42,688 nt of DNA from Phoronis australis (taxonomy: Eukaryota > Phoronida > Phoronidae), in assembly GCA_002633005.1 (NCBI GenBank), contig NMRA01000548.1, forward strand, positions 126,001 to 168,688. The letters are read 5' to 3'. The position numbers and the translations under genes are program-made. Shown in pieces: positions 22,170-32,299 of the stretch. The notes below the pieces were generated by a model that ran no database searches, was not told the origin of the DNA, and saw only the letters and a program-made list of their open reading frames with translations. The first letter of the stretch is position 1, and every line of letters begins with the position of its first letter.

Positions 22170-22790
22170 CGTTGGGACATCCCCAGATGAAATGAATTAT
22201 CGATAGGATATGGCAGATATGGCAGTAGTCAGGGGCGGATCCAGGATTTTTGAGTTGGGGTGACCAGGGCACAGGAATAACCAGAATTTCGCCACATGCA
22301 CGCACCCAGCTTAAAATGTACGGATGCAGGGGTCTCGAATTTTTGGGTTTGTGAACCTTTTTACTAAAAAAAAAACGGTAAACGGGGTTTGTTCAAGGCC
22401 TATGCATTGCGCATTCGGCCCCCGAGTCCCCCTGGGTGCGCGCATATGATAATTCGCACCCCGAACTGCAAAATGGTATCTGGGAGAATTTTAGTGGGGC
22501 CATGGTCCCCTTGCCCCCCCCCCCTAAATCCGCTATTGGTAGTATTCCTGTGAATGTAGGATAACCTATTTATATACATGTATGAAGTCATTTGCATCGC
22601 GACGATTTGTTGTTGTCATGTGCTTCTGCTTGCTATATGACGTCACATATATGCCAAGCAGGGTACCCGCGCCAGTTAAGCGACAAGATTGTCTTCGGTC
22701 TCGTTCGGACATTCCTAGATGAAATGAATTCTCGATAGGATATGGCAGTAGTATTCCTATGTATGTGGAATAACTTGTATTTATTTCATC
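22170..22790 (+). repeat. tandem-like duplication flanking and preserving an empty insertion site
   Basis: 22172-22229 plus 22538-22560 (GTCTCGTTGGGACAT...GATGAAATGAATT...GATATGGCAGTAGT | GTAGTATTCCTG) is repeated at 22698-22770 (GTCTCGTTCGGACATTCCTA...GGATATGGCAGTAGTATTCC). The second copy lacks the 308-bp element found in the first. Confidence 0.75.
22230..22537 (-). mobile_element. hAT-like non-autonomous element, copy 2 (308 bp)
   Basis: Its ends are CAGGGGCGGATCCAGG and, inverted, CAATAGCGGATTTAGGGG. GTAGT flanks both sides (22225-22229 and 22538-22542), and the duplicated locus at 22698-22770 shows the sequence without the element. Longer than the copies at 14236 and 36465 because of an extra central segment. 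It encodes nothing recognisable. hAT elements usually make 8-bp duplications; only 5 bp are visibly identical here, so the superfamily call is tentative. Confidence 0.7.
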
Positions 22791-22799
22791 TAGGATGCG

Positions 22800-23452
22800 G
22801 CGTGTTTTTAATGCATACACAATTTACATGGACGAGCCTTGCGAGTATTTCCTTCAAGTTGTTGACGGTGTCGTCATATGGAGGAGACTCTGATCACATT
22901 GTGAAAGTTATTTTATTTATTTCAAGTCTGGCAAATGTGATAAACTGGCACTAGTTTTAAGCATTATTTAGAACTCGTGAAAGTGAAATTTCACAAATTG
23001 TGACTACACCAAAATATCATATAATTCAGATTTTTAGTAGAGAATGATGGGAAATCAGCAGCATTACTTTTTTGTGAACGATGAGTATTATATGCACGTG
23101 GATATAACGGAAACATATGTTTTGGTCCCAGAAACTTCTAAGGCCTGTTTATCGAAGTGCCAATTGGCTTTTATCTTTTGACAGGCGCTTAAAAATCAGT
23201 CCCTTGGCTTAGCGTGTATCACGAAAACAGACCAAAGCTGAATTTCAGGAAATCTGTTTACAATTCGGAAGCCAAAAGCCAATACTTCGCGAATCAGGCC
23301 CCGATGGTCCGCTGGCTTACATGTACTTATACTGTTTCGGTGATTAAAATTTCAAGCAATAAACTAACGAAGTTGTCGTAGATCAAGACAGACCAAAAGA
23401 AAAAATGTCTACATACCAGCGTGTTTGATCCAACTTTGACTAATCATTGTAG
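22800..23452 (+). other. intron 3, 3' end
   Basis: AT-rich, no element recognised. It ends in the acceptor ATCATTGTAG|GT at 23451-23452. TACATGTA at 23318. Confidence 0.5.
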
Positions 23453-23626
23453 GTAATGATGAACTTCATTACGTCACCAGCAAATCAACTGACTATGAAC
23501 TTAGGGTTGACCTGGAAGACTTTGAAAACACCAAGGTTTTTGCGCTCTACAGAGAGTTTCGTGTGGCTGGCGAGGACCAAGATTATAAGCTAACTGTTAT
23601 TGGGTATGACCAGAGCAGCACCTCAG
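23453..23626 (+). CDS. exon 4: fibrinogen domain, B subdomain
   Basis: Codes the end of Gly182, residues 183-239 and the first base of Gly240. It reads NDELHYVTS, YELRVDLEDF, ALYREFRV and YKLTVIGY, the conserved run following the EYWLG box. The acceptor and donor (TCAG|GTTAGA at 23627) are both phase 1, so exon 4 is symmetric (174 nt). Skipping it would keep the frame but delete most of subdomain B. Confidence 0.93.
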
Positions 23627-23953
23627 GTTAGAAGTAATTATATCTGCAAAACCTGGTTGATTAAACTTTTCAACCCTGCCTCAGCTGCGTCACAAAAATC
23701 AGTTTTTATTTAGGCTACTTACCATTACTACGAAATTGATCTCAAATTGCACCGTAGCCAAATTAGTCATTTCGTAATTGGATTGACAGTGGGAACAACA
23801 AGTTGACTTGTCACGGAGAGTCATTTGAATCACTGGACATGTAAGGAGCAGGTCGAGATCATGCCCATAGCGGCGTGGTCTAAATCAAAAGTTATATTCT
23901 TCGTAGATACGCGTGTTTACTGCCACTTGAATTACAGTACATCTGTTGCACAC

Positions 23954-23967
23954 ACTATGTTGTCTTG
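23954..23967. repeat. target duplication, left, of the Penelope-like remnant
   Basis: ACTATGTTGTCTTG here is identical to 25004-25017. The left copy is separated from the inverted arm by about 34 bp, as can happen when Penelope-like elements carry extra sequence at one end. Confidence 0.65.
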
Positions 23968-24001
23968 GAGAATAGGTTCGTCATTGGTCTCTAGAGGTAT
24001 T

Positions 24002-25005
24002 GTAGTATAAGGTGGTCACTTACTTAGAGACGTGGTTGGTTGTTTGCAGACCTTTCGACCTGGTTCGCCAGGTCTTTATCGATGAATGAGGGATTTCCCG
24101 CCTTTCGTTGGTCAAGAATGCTGGAATACAGGGGGGTAAACGGGAGTCCTTGGTCCCGGTTCAAGAGGGGGCGCTGACTGCTGATGTTTATGGACTCTTT
24201 GAGCTCGCGGGGTGATTAGATCAATACCTCCAGTTTTCATCCAACCACGTACCCCTTAAAGCACAAACATTCTGTCGCCCGTACCTTCCTGGATAGAGCG
24301 GATCGTTACATCAAGGACTACCGAGACTATGTCGAAGAGGTTGACCTTGTTAAAGATGCGTTGCGAGCCAATGGATACCACTGAGAAATGGATGTTCACA
24401 GACCCCCGTTGTCGTAAATGTACCGACAAACTCGATGGTCCCTCCGTTGCCATCCCATACATAATGTCTGAACGCCTACAACACACTTATAGAACGCAAG
24501 GGATTTCTTCTTACATGAAACCTACATGTATCAACACCCTCCGTTCCCTACTAGTCAGACCCAAAGACCCAACCCCGATGGCTAAACAATGTGGGGTCAT
24601 ATACCAGCTGAAATGTGACCAGGATCCCAACCACACCTACATTGGAGAAACCAAGAGACCGTTCCTTACCAGATTCAAAGAACATCATAAACTTGACAAC
24701 AGCTGTGGGAGAACAAATATTGGCGACTGGGAATTCCATCTCTCTTGCTTCACCCAGGATCCTAGCCAAAGAACATAATTGGTATCCTCGCAAGCTCAAA
24801 GAGTCCATAAACATCAGCAGTCAGCGCCCCCTCTTGAACCGCGACCAAGGACTCCATTTATCCCCCCCCGTGTATTGCAGCATTCTTAACCAGCGAAAGG
24901 CGGAAAATCCCTCATTCATCGATATCGATAAAGACCTGGCGGACCAGGTCGAAACGTCTGCAAACAACCAACCACGTCTCTAAGTGAGTGACCACCTTAT
25001 ACTAC
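24002..25005 (+). mobile_element. Penelope-like element remnant with ~210-bp inverted arms and GIY-YIG domain
   Basis: The arms 24002-24213 and 24786-25005 are inverted copies, close to 90% identical by eye (for example GTGGTTGGTTGTTTGCAGAC on the left, its complement on the right). The right arm is the element's coding 3' end; the left arm is an inverted copy of it. Such inverted pseudo-repeats are a known feature of Penelope-like insertions. The centre encodes the linker and the GIY-YIG endonuclease but no reverse transcriptase, so it is heavily 5'-truncated. Located in intron 4. Confidence 0.82.
24256..24910 (+). pseudogene. Penelope-like GIY-YIG endonuclease region, three broken frames
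   Basis: Frame one (about 24256-24380) reads KHKHSVARTFLDRAD and VEEVDLVKDALRANGY, the linker after the RT. Frame two (about 24345-24690) reads VAIPYI, SERLQHTYR, LLVRPKDPTP, CGVIYQLKC and HTYIGETKRPFLTRFKEH, the GIY-YIG core with its Arg. Frame three (about 24680-24910) reads AVGEQILATGN, KEHNWYPRKLKESI, and LLNRDQGLHLSPPVYCSIL, the C-terminus. At least two frameshifts make it inactive. The endonuclease would nick target DNA for target-primed reverse transcription. Confidence 0.85.
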
Positions 25006-25142
25006 TATGTTGTCTTGCTCATGCTTTGACTGAGGAGCGTTGTCATGTCCTAAAACCACAGTGAACTCGACTGGTGGTCTATAGTGGGGGCAATCCTCCT
25101 TCTATGTGTCATTGTGTCTTCCTTCCCTCCACAGTCCCGCAG

Positions 25143-26760
25143 GAAAATAAGCATTATTGGGGGGAGGTCGAAGGGCACAATCCAATTTACTTGACTTCTT
25201 CAAATTTTGTTCCCGGCGTGATCGCCGCCATTTCCGACCCCCCCCCCCACTCCGGATGGTGGCAAATTCTTACCAACATCACGTCCGCCATAGGCGAGGG
25301 GCAAACGCAATCACCAGTGAGGCAGAACTTGAGTTACCACGTTTCAAAAAGAAATCGCGGGGACTCAGAATAAAGGCTAGATGACGGATAGCTGGCAGCT
25401 GGACGGTCTGCCTCAAGTGAATTATAACTGCATGTTGACAGCTCGCAGCAACTGGTGGTGTAGAAGTACGAATCGGATGAACTGGGCTAGCCACTGGCCA
25501 GCTCAGTTACGATTTATTGTAGACAGGTTGCTCAACTCGTAACTGTCCGTCTGTGCCGGCCCTAAGGTCTAAATTCATTTCATTATGGTCCAGTTTGTTG
25601 AATTTTATTTTATCTGGGCCATACTTTAAACTAAAGATATATATTGAAAGGGTGAGATTCCGGGATTCCTGGTACACTGCCTTTGGGGCCGTTTCAAAAT
25701 CCCATTTTAAAACACGGGTGGCCCAGTTTCTGGTGGCTGAGGACATATGAAACACAATGTGTACCAAGCCTATGTACACACTTCAGTACAACACCAGAAG
25801 TTTAAGTTCATTTCCCATCGACCAGCTTTGAACTACGTCCGGGCCTACTGTATATCTTGTTTTGAAAGTGTGTACGTGAGCCATCACGTGCTTTGAATGC
25901 ATGGAATCAGTGATAAACAAACGATTCAGTTTTGGAGAACGCAAATTCATTGCGCAAAACCAGCGGAAGCTACACGAAAAATCAAGGGATACGTGCAAAT
26001 CTTCCCAAGTTCACGATCAATGCTTTTAATTTAATTTAAAGACTTGCTTCCCTTTTAATCTCCTGTTTATGAATTTAAATCGTTTATATTGATCCTACGT
26101 CAATAAATAATGCATTCATTTTAATTGGAATTGTGAGCGCATTTTGGAATTTCATCAATATCTTTGAGAGTTATTTCAAAAATCGTGTAGCGTACTTTGC
26201 TATTTGGGATCGGATGATGGGAGATTTTCTCAACTTCAGCCTGCAAATACGGGCTTTGAAGCATCATCAATTCTTACAAGAAAAGCTTCTAACTGTTAAA
26301 AATTCATCTGAGAATCAGTTGAATTTTCTAAATACATAAATAAACATGTAAATCAGAAGTCAACAAATTCTCTGTTTATCAAATATTATCTGCAATTCCC
26401 GAAGGCCTGCCAGTAGATTCTTGACAGGCAACCTGGGAAAATGTCAAACGAGGCATCCCTTTGGGTTTGTTAGTACACTCCCACCCAAGAAATTTTCCGA
26501 ATTTATTCGTGCTAACGCGGTGTACTTTGATCTAATCCAGAGGTAGCTATTACGGTATACGAGTTAAACTTGAACTGGAATATTAGCTGAAATCTTTTTT
26601 ATGATTGCCAGTACATTTACAGTACAATGAACACCTTTATCCGTTAGATAAGTACTTCTGTACACGGTCATCAAAAATCACACCCCCCGACAGTCTGCTC
26701 GACATGTGCGAGTTTCTTACAAACAACTCCTATTCGTGTTCTTCAAAAGAACTTCATGTG
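25143..26760 (+). repeat. unnamed interspersed repeat, copy A
   Basis: Shares ordered blocks with copy C at 36370-37690 and partly with copy B at 30720-31340. Examples are the opening with GCACAATCCA, a poly-C tract, the GACAGG...TAACT...CCGTCTG.GC block, CTGGTA.A.TG....TTTGGGGC.GTTTC, TGTACACACTTC, and TACAAACAACTC near the end. By eye identity is moderate. It has no coding capacity that I can see. Its poly-C tract is at 25239-25249. Confidence 0.65.
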
Positions 26761-27760
26761 TAAGTGATAAGTACTTTGTATACCTGTTAGCGTGTGGGTA
26801 TGACCCTGTATCTGTGGGCGTGCTGTGCATGTGTCTATGTGTTCAAGAATGAGTAGAGTTTCTGACTGTGCATTAGACTAATTTGCATGGTTATTCACGC
26901 TGGACATAGTTGTAGGAGAAGCAGCTCGAGTCATTGCAGATTAAACAAGTATCTAAACGTTTGTTCCTGTATTATCTTGAAAGTCCAGAAAGTGAGTGGC
27001 TGTTCATCTTGAACTGAAGACGGTATTTCGTTTTCAATGGTAATTTTAGGATTGTGAAACGTAGTGAGTTACCGTGATTGATATGTAAAAACGGAGTCTT
27101 GAGTATAGGATGGTAGCAAAAAAAAGTAACAAAAGGTTCGCTAAGAGATCTGGCGAATTCATTTGGTCTGTTGTTTCTGCTGTGATAGCAAATGGAATTG
27201 TTTTGAAAGTAATGTGCAAGTTAGTTGTGTAATATATTTTCAAGCAGGTTATATTAATAGTGTCTTCAAGCAGAGGTATTTTTAATAGCTTGCACATTGG
27301 ATTTGTAAGGGCAAAGTAGTGCGAGTTGGCGATCATTCTTAATGCTCGCAGTATTATCAAAATATCAATGAAAAATGACCTACGTACCCATGTATTGGTC
27401 CAAGCGCCTGTGAATACAAAATAATTCGATTTTCAAACAAAAACAATTTAACTGTTTCTCACATTGGCGTATGCTTCCTAGCTTCATTATAAGCAGACAC
27501 GGGCGGCCATTCATTATACGCTTGTTAGTTTTAAACGTGGTGACTTTTCAATAAAACAGTTAATATTCAGTTGAAAACACGTGAACATTTCTCGTTTTAT
27601 AACAACAGTCAACCTTCTAGCAAATGCTACGTTAAAATTTTGGTCTTTAATTTACTAAAAGTATTTTAAATACTGGAATCTAATTCCAGCTATTGCCGCA
27701 ACTTCACCTACAGGCGGCGTAAATACGATCAAATGCTTTTATATTCTATTGTACTTCTAG
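26761..27760 (+). other. intron 4, 3' part
   Basis: No gene or clear repeat. A minus-strand frame at 27046-27360 has no recognisable motif. Ends in the acceptor GTACTTCTAG at 27751-27760. Confidence 0.45.
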
Positions 27761-28029
27761 GAGATTCCTTCAGCTTTCATAACAGGAGATACTTTTCAAC
27801 AAAGGACGTGGATAACGACCATAACTCAGTAAATTGCGGTCTGAAGTTTAAAGGCGGATGGTGGTACGGTGATCCTTGTCATGAAGCCAACTTGAATGGT
27901 TTATACTTGTCAGGAAATAACAACCAAGTGGGAGAAAGTGTGGTTTGGTATCAATTCAGAGGTCTGTACTACTCCTTACGTAAAACAGAGATGAAAATTC
28001 GACCAGTTGGCTTCAACAGTAAAAAATAA
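27761..28029 (+). CDS. exon 5: fibrinogen domain C-terminus and stop
   Basis: Codes the end of Gly240 and residues 241-328, then TAA. It contains the calcium-loop acidic cluster DVDND (255-259), cysteines 265 and 279, KGGWWY and CHEANLNGLY. The last is the motif that in ficolins and tachylectins lies in the acetyl-group ligand pocket. It finishes MKIRPVGF, the usual final strand. The acceptor is CTTCTAG|GA, phase 1. An ATG at 27733 in the same frame lies in the intron and is not the start. Confidence 0.95.
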
Positions 28030-28755
28030 CCCAGTGCTTCAGTAGCATAAGCGACCATTATGAGGATTTTATGGGGCTAAAAGGGAGAGAAATGAAATGA
28101 GATTTTAAATTAAAATGAGACCGAGATTTTCAAGGATCCTTTAATACATACCTGCTTTTAAGCAGGGCTTTGCGAAATGCGTTTGGCGATCTTATGTTTT
28201 GGGTGTGTATTTCTACGCACCTATCAATACATTGAGATGTTTTTCCTCGGAGTACATGTATTACTCAGAATTCTGCACGGTATCTATAACACCTGTGTCA
28301 AGTACTTCTACTATCAACATACCCAGTTCAGAACTTGACTATGTATTCAGTATGTCATTGTATAAAGAAATAACTAAATCGAATACTGGAATGAGGGATG
28401 TATCAAAACTTTCTTGTTTATAATATGAATGTATGTTTTACATACAGTAGTTAAAATATTTCTCATGTCAATGTTCCTATTTCAACATATTCGGAAATGT
28501 ATCTTGTATCAGGTATATTTAAATTAGTAAATTATTTATTCAAATTACTACTTGAAATATCACTTTTTAACATATCAATGATATTTAACACAATGTATTT
28601 ACATAATCTTATAGGCGTGCCCCTTCTTACATTCCATTAATGCATTAATTGACATTCCTTGTCTTGTTTTTATTTTTTTATGCTTTGTTTTTTCAAGTTC
28701 TCTAGATGACCTTTTGGTTTTTGCAGAAAAAATAAACCAAGTACTGGAAGTATAC
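28030..28755 (+). other. 3' UTR of the fibrinogen-domain gene
   Basis: AT-rich, about 700 nt from the stop to the first canonical poly(A) signal. A weaker ATTAAA lies at 28109-28114 and could give a short form. No other coding signal. Confidence 0.6.
28731..28736 (+). terminator. poly(A) signal AATAAA
   Basis: First canonical AATAAA downstream of the stop at 28029. It is followed within 30 bp by TGTGTTATTATT, a GT-rich context suitable for cleavage. Confidence 0.6.
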
Positions 28756-28759
28756 TTGT

Positions 28760-30700
28760 GTTATTATTAGTCATTTGCATGGGCGCACCCGGGAGGCGGG
28801 GCTCGGGGGGCACGAACCACTTTTTTCACGGTGTTGTAAAGCTAACCAATGACTTCTGAGGATACATAAACCAACGCTAAAGCGCGTGCCACTGCGTGAT
28901 ACCTGCGTGCTGGCTAGGCACGCCAGGGAACCAGCGAGGTATCCCAGTGGCTTCAGCTTGGCTAATGATGTAGTGATGGGTCTGACCAAAAGGTGGCGTC
29001 TTGCAGGCGGAACTGCACTAAAAGTAAATTAACAGTTCCAGTATTCCTTTTATATTGATTTCTCCTGTACCATCTGAACTTGGATGCTCAAAATTCCCAT
29101 GCTTTTTTATTATCAGTTCTGCATCACGAGGAAATCTTGAATCATTCCCTATATACAATACTTGATTGTACAGTGTATTTTATGACTATACGGAATTATC
29201 TCTTTATGCCTCCTTCTCCCTTCTGTGATCTTCACAGGTAATTTACCTGACAGTGGCGACAGGTGCATGTCTCAGCTGAATTGTATCTAAGCTTGAAAAA
29301 ATATCCTAAGCACCGACACATTTTTCTTCACCTATTTGTTAAACTTAGATTTCGCATCCAGTAAGAAAGCAAACGTTTTCCTATAGAGAACTTTGCTTGA
29401 CAGCACAGGTTTAAATTTATCCGATCACTTACATCTTCAACGAGGGCATTTCAACAAGTATTTAGAATCAGAAAGGTGTTTTTTGCAATGTAATTCTCGC
29501 AAAACCAATGAGTGGCCAATAGCGAAAGATTACATAATTCCAACATGTGTGGGACCACGCCGTGAGGGGTCTTTCGAGTCGGTTATCACGTGATCCCGCC
29601 GCAGGAGATCAACCCAATCAATCAGTCAGCCAGCCGACGGCCTTATCCGGGCCGCAACCTCGGGTCATTTTAAAATAAATTCCAGTAAAAGAATTATCCC
29701 ATCTTCACTCTTTGAACTACAACTGGATGTCTCAAAACATTTATTCACCTACAATGCATGGTCAATTATTAAAGATTGTTTTGCAATAGCAGAAAATTGA
29801 TGGAAAATGATTTTGTCCTTGAACATACAGTGTACTCATCAGGTTTTTCGCTTCCTCTTGTCAAGCATCACCCTTACAGTCTACACAGACAGGTTGCAAA
29901 CTAGGTGACCCCTACATTTCTGTTTCTTAATCTGCTTTCCTCGATGAAGTGTTTTTGCTTTCACCCATTTAACCAGTAACAACAGTGAGGCATCCTTTAC
30001 GGTTTTTCTCCCAGTGTCTGCATGACTGCCACTTCCAGCAGTAACGTTTTTCTTATACTACATTTCCCCTTGCTTCTCTTGACTTTTTCTTCCACTATGA
30101 CCTCCATGGTCTATATTAAACAGATGAGAACTGTAGAGAGTCTCAAATCGTGGAACCTTGGTATCAACCTGTGAAGACGAACAGCGTCACATTCAGGTTT
30201 CTCAGTCCCTAACCTTTTTGAAGTCTGGGAGCTGTGGTAATTTCGGCTGCCTCACACGTTGCCCAAAATTTCAGCTACAGTCTTCAAATACCATAGCCAC
30301 CACAGTCGCAACTGTCATCTTCACAGTTACAATTTTCAATCACCCTGCTAATTGGTCACCACAACTTAATTTTAATAGGAGGGGTCCCATGGCTTTGGGA
30401 TGGGCCCGTGATTTGTGCCAGGCCAATAATGATATAACAGTGAGCATTCTGGAAACCTAAAGAGATGAGACGCATTGAAAATGGGCACCCTTTGTTAAAG
30501 AAAAGTTATAACTGCAAACAAAAAGTTACCGTGAAGCACTAAGTAGAGAAATTCTCAACAATGATATAACTTCACAAAGCAATCATCTTCAGAATCCAAA
30601 ATGTGAGATAAAGACAAGTAAAACAGTGTCGTGTTCAATGTATTTATTTTTTATAAAATATTTGGGCCAAAAATGAAACGACAAACACAACTTACTGAAC
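28760..30700. other. intergenic, no gene recognised
   Basis: Short frames on both strands show no known motif or splice-linked continuation. The GC-richer block 28775-29000 may be a repeat edge, but has no second copy in this window that I can see. Confidence 0.4.
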
Positions 30701-30719
30701 GACCATTTTGCAGCCTGCA

Positions 30720-31340
30720 CAGTGCAGGCCCCGAAGTAGAAAGGCNCCCCCCCCCCGTCGTCACCACCTCCGCCCCCCCCCCCTCCCCCGTGCTCCCGTT
30801 GGCACCATGGTACTCGTACCGAATCTCCCACGTCCGCTCTAGGTGGGAGGCAATCCCGGAGATGCAGCCATTTGAGTAACCGTGAAACAAGAAAGTTTCA
30901 AGGAGAGTAAAAATGGGGTTAGGACCAGTGCACCAACGGGTAGTGAGAAGTTACCTCAAGTAACTGTAGCTGAGATATAACAGTTTGAAAATAGGAAATT
31001 CCATGAACTAAAGCTCAACTATGATTCACTTGAGACAGGCAGCTTAGCTCTTACACATCCGTCTGTGCTCGTTCTAAGGTCAAGGTTCGTTTTCTTTTGA
31101 TCCAGTTTCGGGAAAACTTTATTTCATTAGTCATTCTTTGAAAGAGTTTTTTGAAAAGGTGAGATCCCGAGGTCCCTGGTATAGTGTCTCTGGGGCTGTT
31201 TCGAAATCCCCTTGAAGCAGGACCGACTTTCATCAATATCTTTGAGACTTATTTCAGATAGACAAAAATAATTTAGTGTACTTTTCTATTTGGGGATCTG
31301 ATGATACTGAGATCGAACTTTCCCAATGTCAGCCTGCAAC
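30720..31340 (+). repeat. unnamed interspersed repeat, copy B
   Basis: Closest to copy C. Shared blocks include CGAATCTCCCACGT, TTTGAGTAACC (C has GTTGAGTAACC), GAGAGTAA, CTCAACTATGATTCACTTGA and CTGGTATAGTG. It has lost the 3' half. A single undetermined base (N, 30746) sits in its poly-C tract. It has no hAT-like insert after CCCACGT, unlike copy C. Confidence 0.7.
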
Positions 31341-31727
31341 TAAGTTCATCGTCATTTCTTAAAAGAGTCGCTTATAATTGTCAAACAATAACTTCTGATT
31401 GGATTAAGGAACCAGTTGGGACCAGTTTCAAAGAGCTAAATAGTCGAAATCAAATTTCCCTGTCCCATAGGAGCACGGGTCATCAACGGGGCTACTTGAC
31501 AATCTTAACATCACTATAATTTCCACAACTAGAGGGCGCGTGTGATAGATTAAGCAGCCTCGATTTCGCGAGCCCTTTAAATACATGGTGAAATGACAGG
31601 CGTTCTCAGCTTCTGATCGTCCCCAATACACTACATATAATACTACAAGGTATGACACTCCGGACTAGAAATTCCACGGGTGCTTCACTTCAGCAGTCCA
31701 TAGCAAACATAAAACTCAATAAATTTA

Positions 31728-32150
31728 CACAAAACAGAGGTTCAACAAACCATGAAGAATACCATTCACAGTGTCCTGTTCCGGCGAATTCGTAAGCAAT
31801 TCGCAGTCAAAGAACAAAAATGTTCACAAAAAGCCCCCACAAACTTTCATCGTGGGCCGCTCGAGGTCAAGGACGGTACGGAAATTGCCGATGAGTTACG
31901 GAAGTACTCAATAGTTTTTCTCCTGGCGGCTAAGTGTAGAGTTATCGACATCGTGACTTTACGCGACAAACCGGCAATTTCCGTACCGTCCTTGACCTCG
32001 AGCGGTCCAAGATAAAAGTGTGTGTGGGCTTTTTGTGAACATTTTTGTTCTTTGACTGCGAATTTCTTAAGAAGTCGCCGGAACAGGACACTGTGAATGG
32101 TATTGGGAGAAAGAACAATTCTTCATGGTTTGTTGAACCTCTGTTTTGTG
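31728..32150. repeat. long imperfect hairpin (arms 163 and 180 bp, ~80-bp loop)
   Basis: 31728-31890 and 31971-32150 are inverted copies (shared runs include TCAAAGAACAAAAATGTTCA and CGAGGTCAAGGACGGTACGG). The main difference is a 16-bp indel (TGTTCTTTCTCCCAAT on the minus strand), present only in the right arm. A transcript across it would form a long double-stranded RNA. The two ends are not obviously transposon-like. The right arm overlaps the minus-strand ORF at 32067-32230. Confidence 0.85.
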
Positions 32151-32230
32151 GTGAGAATGCTCTGTCATAGGCAGTGAGTCGTGTGTGGACAACAATGGCT
32201 TATTTCTTTTCATGGAAGAAGCATGAGGGA
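32067..32230 (-). CDS. possible minus-strand terminal exon, unknown protein
   Basis: Minus-strand frame preceded by a pyrimidine-rich acceptor (TCTTCTTTAGCTTCAG at 32231-32246). It would code 54 residues, starting PHASSMKRNK and ending PVPATS before TAA. The composition (His, Ser, Gln, Thr) looks protein-like but matches no family I recognise. Because its 3' half is one arm of the hairpin, the frame may also be chance sequence. Confidence 0.2.
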
Positions 32231-32299
32231 CTGAAGCTAAAGAAGACCTATTAACACTCTGGTCTAGTTCAAGGTCAGATTTTGGGCACAAAGCAAGTC

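Larger units (their letters stand above)
2879..28029 (+). other. whole gene: secreted PAN-like plus fibrinogen C-terminal domain protein, 5 exons
   Basis: Joining 2879-3206, 9637-9755, 10353-10449, 23453-23626 and 27761-28029 gives 987 nt (328 residues plus stop). Exons 1, 3 and 4 end in phase 1 and exon 2 in phase 0; each next exon restores the frame. Introns are 6430, 597, 13003 and 4134 bp and all start GT and end AG. The product has a signal peptide (about 1-20), a cysteine-rich PAN/apple-like part (about 30-100) and a fibrinogen-related domain (110-328) with cysteines at 111, 139, 265 and 279. Fibrinogen-related proteins of this kind (ficolins, tachylectins, intelectin-like and FIBCD-type proteins) are secreted pattern-recognition lectins or adhesion proteins. 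The exact ligand is inference. Long introns packed with transposons are its main peculiarity. Confidence 0.9.

Noticed and set aside
27733-27760. Start codon at 27733 for the last fibrinogen exon
   Set aside because: It lies in the intron upstream of a clear acceptor whose phase matches exon 4; the resulting protein would be only a domain fragment.
31752-32015. 87-codon + strand frame
   Set aside because: It crosses one hairpin arm and the loop into the other arm, so it is a by-product of the inverted repeat.
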